Positions 58,836-64,000 of a stretch of DNA of 64,000 nt are shown here, piece after piece. Source of the DNA: Oxalobacter formigenes (lineage in GTDB: Bacteria; Pseudomonadota; Gammaproteobacteria; Burkholderiales; Burkholderiaceae_D). A program made the translations under genes and the position numbers. The notes beneath the pieces are model-generated. The model did no database searches and had not been told where the DNA came from. It was given only the letters and a program-made list of their open reading frames with translations. Numbering within the stretch: the stretch's first letter is position 1; the number at the start of each line of letters is the position of its first letter. Location of the stretch: assembly GCF_002127965.1 (NCBI RefSeq), contig NZ_CP018787.1:930001-994000 (forward strand). Direction: 5' to 3'.

Positions 58836-59864
58836 ATGGCTAATGATGTTTCTGACGATGTAAGGGCAGCTGCCCGGATGCTTGAATCCGGGCAGCTGGT
58901 CGCTTTTCCTACCGAAACGGTGTACGGTCTGGGAGCCGATGCCGAAAATGCTGTGGCGACAGCCGCGATTTTCGCGCTTAAAAACAGACCGGCCAATCAT
59001 CCACTGATCGTTCATGTCGCCCCTGACGCCGATATCGGATACTGGTCTTCTTATATACCGGATGAGGCGAAAAAGCTGATAGATGCTTTCTGGCCCGGTC
59101 CGTTGACCCTGATCCTGAAAAAGGCTGCACATATCCCTGCTGCTGTCGCAGGCGGTCAGGATTCCATCGGTTTGCGTTGTCCTTCCCATCCGGTTGCACA
59201 GGCTCTTTTGAGAGCTTTCAAGGGTGGAAAGGGCGGGATTGCCGGCCCTTCGGCCAACCGTTTCGGGCACGTCAGTCCAACCAGGGCAGAGCATGTCAGG
59301 GAAGAATTCGGTGACGACCCCCGTTTGGCAGCCATTCTGGAAGGTGGCCAAAGTGAGGTTGGAATCGAATCGACGATTCTGGATTTATCACGCATTGAAA
59401 CTGCTGGCCCTGTACTGCTTCGTCCCGGAAAAATCCATTCCCTGCAGATCGCTGAAGTCATCGGGAGAATGCCGGAAATGCCTGATGCCGCCGCGCCGCG
59501 GGCTTCCGGTACGCTGGCTTCCCATTATGCACCCTTGACACCGGTGGTTATCGTACCCGAAAAGGACCTTACTTCCGTTCTGAAGCAGCTTGAAAAGAAA
59601 AACATTCGGGTCGCATTGCTGCATTATTCGTCACTGTCTTCCGACAGAAAACAGCCGCTGGTCAAACAGACAGGCCTGTTTTGTTCGCCCGACGTGTATT
59701 CCCATCAGTTGTATGCTTCTTTACGCGAACTGGATCGCCATCGGGCCGATGTCATTCTGGTCGAGGCAACTCCGGATACGGAGGCATGGAAGGGGGTTAA
59801 CGACAGACTGCGCCGTGCGGCATATAACGGACAGGGCATTCTTGAAAAATGGCTTCTTCCCTGA
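58836..59864 (+). CDS. L-threonylcarbamoyladenylate synthase (Sua5 type)
   Basis: 342-aa enzyme that makes threonylcarbamoyl-AMP for t6A modification of tRNAs reading ANN codons. The YrdC-like domain (about 1-205) contains GQLVAFPTETVYGLGADAEN, RPANHPLIVHV, GLRCPSHPVAQALL and GGIAGPSANRFGHVSPT. The extra Sua5 domain (about 230-340) distinguishes it from the short TsaC. It begins one base after purC. tcdA near the right edge cyclises the same modification. Confidence 0.94.
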   Translation: MANDVSDDVRAAARMLESGQLVAFPTETVYGLGADAENAVATAAIFALKNRPANHPLIVHVAPDADIGYWSSYIPDEAKKLIDAFWPGPLTLILKKAAHIPAAVAGGQDSIGLRCPSHPVAQALLRAFKGGKGGIAGPSANRFGHVSPTRAEHVREEFGDDPRLAAILEGGQSEVGIESTILDLSRIETAGPVLLRPGKIHSLQIAEVIGRMPEMPDAAAPRASGTLASHYAPLTPVVIVPEKDLTSVLKQLEKKNIRVALLHYSSLSSDRKQPLVKQTGLFCSPDVYSHQLYASLRELDRHRADVILVEATPDTEAWKGVNDRLRRAAYNGQGILEKWLLP

Positions 59865-59885
59865 GCCATTCGCAATGCAAGGGAC

Positions 59886-59927
59886 TAAAAAAACTTCACC
59901 GGTAATATAACCGGTGAAGTTTTTTTT
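59886..59927. terminator. Bidirectional terminator
   Basis: A perfect 11-bp stem (59893-59903 with 59910-59920) flanked by A7 and T8 between the convergent Sua5-type and universal stress protein genes. Confidence 0.92.
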
Positions 59928-59928
59928 A

Positions 59929-60432
59929 TCAGATTCTTGGACTGATATAGGTTTTCGCTTTTTTAGGCACCTGTTCTTTTTTGACCTTGTAAACCAGAAC
60001 CGGAATCTGGCTTGCTGCAAGGACCTTGGAAGCTACGCCGCCCATGAAAAAGTTTTCCCAACCGGTATAACCTCTTGAAGCCATGTAAATCAGATCGCAT
60101 CCATTCTTCTCGGCTGCGTAAACGATATAACCGGCAGTCGTGTTGGAAATAAAGGTTTCAGACGTAAACTTGACGTTACCGGCTTCGGCTGATTCACGAA
60201 GTGGCTGCATGAATTGTTCGGCAGCATGGTTTACGGCTTCTTCATATTCTTTTGCGGTCGGCCAGGATTGAGGCTTGCCGTCGGAAAATTCAAATTCCGA
60301 GTTCTGGTTTTCTTTCGCCACATAAACACAAACCACTTCGGCGCCGATTTTCTTCGCCAGTTCAATCCCTTCCATTGCTGCCTGGGTGGCAAGAGGTGAT
60401 CCGTCAGTTGGGACTAGTATTTTTTTGAACAT
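59929..60432 (-). CDS. Universal stress protein (UspA family)
   Basis: 167-aa single-domain Usp protein. It starts MFKKILVPTDGSPLATQAAM; the ATP-loop-like region MASRGYTGWENFFMGGVASK and the strand IPVLVYKVKK complete the fold. AAAGGGAA precedes the ATG at 60432; a longer frame from 60498 adds unrelated residues. The target stress is unknown. It is a single gene. Confidence 0.92.
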   Translation of the reverse strand: MFKKILVPTDGSPLATQAAMEGIELAKKIGAEVVCVYVAKENQNSEFEFSDGKPQSWPTAKEYEEAVNHAAEQFMQPLRESAEAGNVKFTSETFISNTTAGYIVYAAEKNGCDLIYMASRGYTGWENFFMGGVASKVLAASQIPVLVYKVKKEQVPKKAKTYISPRI

Positions 60433-60710
60433 AATTATTTCCCTTTGAAAAAACTGCGTTAATGGAACAGGATTGTAATAACAGCATTTCAATATCAAAA
60501 AATGAACGGTTTAATCATTTTTTGCCTTATTAAAATCCACCGACTACATTTTTATTCTTATGCATTTTTATAAGGCCGTCAATATTCCTTTTGTCTATTT
60601 TGAATATGGATCATTATGAAATTTGTCTATATCAAAACGTATTGTTGAAAACGGTTTACTATTCCTGAAAAGATTCATTCTTTAAAACACATATTTATTT
60701 GGGGAAATGT

Positions 60711-61244
60711 ATGGCACTCGAAAAAGCGACGTTGGGAGGTGGGTGCTTCTGGTGTCTGGAAGCGATATTCCAGCAGATGAAGGGCGTGACCGATGTAGCT
60801 TCCGGATATGCCGGAGGTGAAGTGGATAATCCGACTTATAATCAGGTTTGCAAGGGCTTGACCGGTCATGCCGAAGTGGTTCAGGTCACCTTTGATTCCG
60901 ATATCATCAGTTACCGGGATTTGCTCACGATTTTCTTTACCATTCACGATCCGACGACGTTGAACCAGCAGGGAAACGATGTCGGGCCACAATACCGGTC
61001 TGTTGTTTTTTATCACAACCCGGAACAGAAAAAGATTGCAGAAGAAGTGATCGTGAAGATGGGAGGCATCTGGTCGTCACCTATCGTGACCGAGCTGCTT
61101 CCGTTTTCAGGGTTCTTCCCTGCCGAGGACTACCACAAGGATTTCTACAAACAGAATCCGGAACAGGGTTATTGCATTTACGTCATTGAGCCTAAAGTGG
61201 CCATGTTCAGGAAATACTTTGCCAATCGCCTGAAAGACCAGTAG
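60711..61244 (+). CDS. msrA: Peptide methionine sulfoxide reductase MsrA
   Basis: 177-aa enzyme that reduces methionine-S-sulfoxide in oxidised proteins. The active-site GGGCFWCLEAIF holds nucleophile Cys12 and Cys15; GYAGGEVDNPTYNQVCKGLTG and YRSVVFYHNPEQ follow, and AEDYHKDFYKQNPEQGYC ends the core. GGGGAA precedes the ATG at 60711. Confidence 0.97.
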   Translation: MALEKATLGGGCFWCLEAIFQQMKGVTDVASGYAGGEVDNPTYNQVCKGLTGHAEVVQVTFDSDIISYRDLLTIFFTIHDPTTLNQQGNDVGPQYRSVVFYHNPEQKKIAEEVIVKMGGIWSSPIVTELLPFSGFFPAEDYHKDFYKQNPEQGYCIYVIEPKVAMFRKYFANRLKDQ

Positions 61245-61258
61245 GCCAGCCGATATGA

Positions 61259-61285
61259 AATTGCCCGGTTTGAAACCGGGCAATT
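61259..61285. terminator. Hairpin between msrA and cfa
   Basis: A long inverted repeat (61259-61271 with 61273-61285; about 11 bp pair once a loop is allowed) with a GC-rich core but no T-run. It lies between convergent genes and probably ends both transcripts weakly. Confidence 0.6.
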
Positions 61286-61312
61286 CGTAATGACAAGACA
61301 GGTCAAACCTGA

Positions 61313-62536
61313 TCAGTCTTTCTTTTCGTACATATAGTTCCGTGACATCGGCAAAAGCGGGGATGTACGTCCGGACTTGATACAGACGACCTGGAAAATG
61401 GCGATACGGTCGAGCGCGAATGCATAAGCGCATCCGGCCAGATAGACACGCCAGATCCGGTAGCGTTTTTCATCGGTCAGCTGTTTGATGGCCGGTGTCT
61501 TTTCCTCGAAGTTTTCAGCCCAGATGGCACAGGTCTTCGCGTAATGATGGCGAAGGTTTTCGATATCCATCGGTTCCAGTCCGGCTTCCTGCATGTCTTT
61601 CAACACGAGGCCGATGTGAGGCAATTCGCCGTGCGGGAAGACATATTTCTCAATGAATTCGCCGCCGCCGAAAGGTGTTTCGCCACTCTCGGGATCGCAA
61701 CTCGTGATACCGTGGTTCATGCAGATGCCATCGTCGTCGAGCAGATTGTGAATGATTTTGAAGTAATCGACCAGATGTTTCAGACCGACATGTTCGAACA
61801 TGCCGACACTGGTGATACGGTCGAATTTGCCCGTGACGTCGCGATAATCCTGAATGCGGATATCGATCTTGTCTTCCAGTCCTTTTTCTTTCACGCGCTG
61901 GCGTGCCATTTCATACTGATTTTTGGAAAGCGTGATGCCGACGACGTTGGCGCCGAATTTTTCCGCTGCGCGGATGGCAAGCGCTCCCCAGCCACAACCT
62001 ATGTCCAGCAGCCTGTCACCGGGACGCACGTTAATCTTGGTCAGGATGTGGTCGATTTTCTTGATTTGTGCGGTGGCAAGGTCTTCGTCACCGTTTTCGA
62101 AGTATCCGCAGGAATAAACCATGTTCGGATCAAGCCATTCCTGATAGAACTCGTTGGAAACATCATAGTGATAACCGATCGATTCGGCGTCGATCTGTCG
62201 AGTGTGGCGTCCACCGAAATAATGGCGGAACCTGGCCGCTGTCGTCGAGGATGGAGAGTCGAAGATATTGGCGAGCGAATTGCCAATGGCGATCATGTCG
62301 TTCAATTCGCCCTGGACTTCGAGTTTGCCTTCGACATATGCCGTACCCAGATTGTCCAGCGTCGGTTTCAACAGATAACTTAATGAGGCAAGTTCAGGTA
62401 TGCGCAAAACAACCTTCGGTTCTTCATTCGGATTCAGGTCATACTTTTGACCGGTCCATAATTCAAGCCTTAAAGGCAAAGCGCTTGTTTTACGGATATC
62501 GTTTACCCAGTTTTCCAGTTTTTTTTCCCAGAACAC
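61313..62536 (-). CDS. cfa: Cyclopropane-fatty-acyl-phospholipid synthase
   Basis: 407-aa enzyme that adds a methylene group from SAM across double bonds of membrane lipids. The CFA_N-like domain is followed by DIGCGWGALAIRAAEKFGAN (SAM motif I, about residue 190), GITLSKNQYEMARQR and TSVGMFEHVGLKHLVDYF. The C-terminal YAKTCAIWAENFEE and MSRNYMYEK also fit. The start is the GTG at 62536, directly after a perfect GGGAGG; a longer TTG frame begins 15 nt earlier. Confidence 0.94.
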   Translation of the reverse strand: MFWEKKLENWVNDIRKTSALPLRLELWTGQKYDLNPNEEPKVVLRIPELASLSYLLKPTLDNLGTAYVEGKLEVQGELNDMIAIGNSLANIFDSPSSTTAARFRHYFGGRHTRQIDAESIGYHYDVSNEFYQEWLDPNMVYSCGYFENGDEDLATAQIKKIDHILTKINVRPGDRLLDIGCGWGALAIRAAEKFGANVVGITLSKNQYEMARQRVKEKGLEDKIDIRIQDYRDVTGKFDRITSVGMFEHVGLKHLVDYFKIIHNLLDDDGICMNHGITSCDPESGETPFGGGEFIEKYVFPHGELPHIGLVLKDMQEAGLEPMDIENLRHHYAKTCAIWAENFEEKTPAIKQLTDEKRYRIWRVYLAGCAYAFALDRIAIFQVVCIKSGRTSPLLPMSRNYMYEKKD

Positions 62537-63031
62537 AGCTATCCCTCCCAATGATTTTTTGATCTGAACGTCTTGTAGAGCCCAGTCGTCAGTATTGTTA
62601 TTTATATCTGTATTTTTCTGTCACCATTGAAATTCTAAATCAGATTTTTTTTCTCCGTAAGGAGGCTGATCCATAATGTTGGAATTTGGGATGGATTCAT
62701 CTTTTATATGAAATCGGTTTCATATGATGTTCATTCATCATTCCAATCAGAACTTAATGGGCCATTTATTTTATTTATTAAATAAACTCTTGAAAAATAA
62801 TGCCTTAGCAGATAAAAAAATGGATTATCGGATTTTATTTTTATAATAAGGCTGTTAAAAAGACATTCCAATAAACGATGTTATAAAATAACTGACTTGT
62901 GCCGGGTTCTCTGGAAAATAATAGTACAGTCTGCTCGCGCCATTTTTGACATAAAGCGATATGGTCCGAAAAACCCATCCGTTTGTCGCAATTTGACAAA
63001 GTGATGGGTGAATTTGATTTTCAGTTTCAGG
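62537..63031. other. AT-rich intergenic region between cfa and tcdA
   Basis: About 500 bases between divergent genes, AT-rich with short A/T runs. It holds an 8-bp inverted repeat (62706-62725). TTGACA at 62946-62951 could be a -35 for tcdA, but I find no matching -10. No gene is supported. Confidence 0.5.
62706..62725. repeat. Operator-like inverted repeat
   Basis: ATATGAAA (62706-62713), a TCGG centre and TTTCATAT (62718-62725) form a perfect palindrome about 170 bp upstream of cfa. The size and spacing fit a dimeric regulator site, but the regulator is unknown. Confidence 0.4.
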
Positions 63032-63802
63032 ATGAATGATTTTACGAAATCCGTGCGGTTTGCCGGAACACAGCGTTTATTCGGGGAAGACGGCCTGGCA
63101 AGGCTTGGCAACGCCCGTGTTGCCATTATCGGTATCGGTGGTGTCGGTTCATGGGCAGTTGAAACGCTGGCGCGAACCGGTATCGGTAATCTGACTCTGA
63201 TTGATGGTGACGTGGTTGTCGAATCCAATATCAACCGGCAGATTCAGGCGACCGACAGTACTTTGGGGAAACCGAAAGTCCTTGCTCTTGCTGAACGTAT
63301 CGCGCTGATCAATCCCGATTGTTTCGTTGAGCCGTTACAGGATTTTGTGAGGCCTGAAAATCTCGACGCGCTTGTCGGCAACAGAAATTTCGATTTTGTC
63401 ATCGACGCAATTGACAGTGTCAGGGATAAAACGGCTTTGATCGCGTACTGTAAGGAAAAGGCCATTCCACTGGTCACGGTTGGAAGCGCGGGCGGCCAGA
63501 TGGACCCCACGCGAATCGATATTTGCGACTTGTCCCGGACCCAGCAGGAGCCTTTGCTGGCGAAAGTACGCAAACGCCTGCGTTCACAGTACGGTTTTAC
63601 CCGCAATCCGAAAAACAAATTCGGTATCGATGCCGTCTATTCGCTTGAGCCGGTCAAATATCCCGGGAATGCCGAACCCGGGCCGAAAGAGAATGTACCG
63701 GGTCTGAATCCGGCGGGATTTGGAACGACAATGGCGGTAACGGCCGGTTTCGGACTGGCGGCGGCATCCTATGTGTTACGGCGGATTGCATTAGCTGAAT
63801 GA
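63032..63802 (+). CDS. tcdA: tRNA threonylcarbamoyladenosine dehydratase
   Basis: 256-aa E1-like (ThiF/MoeB fold) enzyme that cyclises t6A to ct6A in tRNAs. The Rossmann ATP site is VAIIGIGGVGSWAVETLART; LIDGDVVVESNINRQIQA and the catalytic-Cys region LIAYCKEKAIP follow. The tail LNPAGFGTTMAVTAGFGLA fits TcdA/YgdL. The start could be ATG 63032 or GTG 63008; the ATG begins the conserved MNDF...RFAGTQRLFGEDG. Its 3' end overlaps the convergent thpR by 34 bp. Confidence 0.92.
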   Translation: MNDFTKSVRFAGTQRLFGEDGLARLGNARVAIIGIGGVGSWAVETLARTGIGNLTLIDGDVVVESNINRQIQATDSTLGKPKVLALAERIALINPDCFVEPLQDFVRPENLDALVGNRNFDFVIDAIDSVRDKTALIAYCKEKAIPLVTVGSAGGQMDPTRIDICDLSRTQQEPLLAKVRKRLRSQYGFTRNPKNKFGIDAVYSLEPVKYPGNAEPGPKENVPGLNPAGFGTTMAVTAGFGLAAASYVLRRIALAE

Positions 63803-64000
63803 TCGATTCCATTTGAATTGAATCCTTTTCGTTCATGCAGGATCCGATATTCCGGGTGATTGCCTTTTTCACTGCTTGAAATGGATTGCATCAACACAAG
63901 CCGGCTGACTTGCCAGCTTATCGGTGTTTCCATCTTTATCTCCGCTTTTGAAGAACGACGAGCCAGTGTTATATGAGGCCGGAAATTCTCATTTTTATCT
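63769..64000 (-). CDS. thpR: RNA 2',3'-cyclic phosphodiesterase, C-terminal part
   Basis: The minus strand is open from the window edge to a TAG at 63769-63771 (77 codons). It reads NENFRPHITLARRSSKAEIK, with HITLAR being the second HxTLxR motif of the 2H phosphoesterase (ThpR/LigT) fold. ISWQVSRLVLMQS and EYRILHERKG follow, as at the end of ThpR. The last 15 or so residues extend past the usual end and overlap tcdA. The N-terminal half is outside the window. Confidence 0.8.
   Translation of the reverse strand, partial: DKNENFRPHITLARRSSKAEIKMETPISWQVSRLVLMQSISSSEKGNHPEYRILHERKGFNSNGIDHSANAIRRNT

Overview
The window reads as a continuous piece of a betaproteobacterial chromosome of moderate GC (about half by eye). 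Several blocks match the order Burkholderiales: pepN-fbp, parE-parC, rimP-nusA-infB-rbfA-truB-typA, hupB with two tRNAs and ppiD, dapC-dapD-dapE-prmB, pgk-fba, and the purE/purC/tsaC block. The moderate GC, together with blocks that look shortened relative to that order, suggests an Oxalobacteraceae member such as Oxalobacter. That assignment is inference from gene content, not from any marker search. No rRNA, insertion sequence, integrase or CRISPR array was seen.

Layout. 1-4.6 kb: start of glyQ, fbp and pepN on the minus strand. 4.8-9.5 kb: galU, an H-NS-like protein, a PIN-domain protein divergent from yaaA, an orphan phage-type hypothetical, a RidA-family gene and a small lipoprotein. 9.6-12.2 kb: a PAS-GGDEF-EAL protein. 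12.3-16.7 kb: parC and parE. 17-25.7 kb: the transcription/translation operon from rimP to truB, then typA. 26.2-29.3 kb: hupB, tRNA-Val, tRNA-Asp, ppiD and a hotdog thioesterase. 29.4-31.9 kb: a 24-C homopolymer tract inside a short leader reading frame, directly followed by an autotransporter. 32-40.5 kb: a membrane protein, a methyltransferase, OsmC and CBS proteins, two tandem paralogous GGDEF-EAL proteins, gloB, rnhA and a small exported protein. 40.6-46.8 kb: yheS, prmB and the succinylase-branch dap genes. 46.9-48.4 kb: a gene-poor patch with a Fur-like site, two tiny paralogous gene cassettes and the remains of a second autotransporter. 48.4-52.4 kb: a hybrid histidine kinase and htpG. 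52.7-59.9 kb: aminotransferases, pgk, fba, purE, purC and a Sua5-type gene. 59.9-64 kb: universal stress protein, msrA, cfa, tcdA and the 3' end of thpR.

How the genes fit together. Much of the window is core metabolism: gluconeogenesis/glycolysis (fbp, pgk, fba, galU), diaminopimelate/lysine synthesis (dapCDE), branched-chain amino acids (ilvE) and purines (purE, purC). The rest of the core is information processing: topoisomerase IV, NusA, IF2, RbfA, TruB, BipA, PrmB, t6A synthesis and cyclisation, HU and H-NS. Three GGDEF-EAL proteins appear to divide cyclic-di-GMP work. One keeps an intact cyclase and has a ruined EAL domain; the other two keep EAL and have altered GGDEF domains.

The most unusual part is 29.4-31.9 kb. 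A poly-C tract is read as seven prolines in a short leader frame whose stop overlaps the autotransporter start (ATGA), which looks like a phase-variable surface protein. The second accessory spot, 46.9-48.4 kb, holds two paralogous mini-gene cassettes with matching leaders and terminators, beside a broken autotransporter end.
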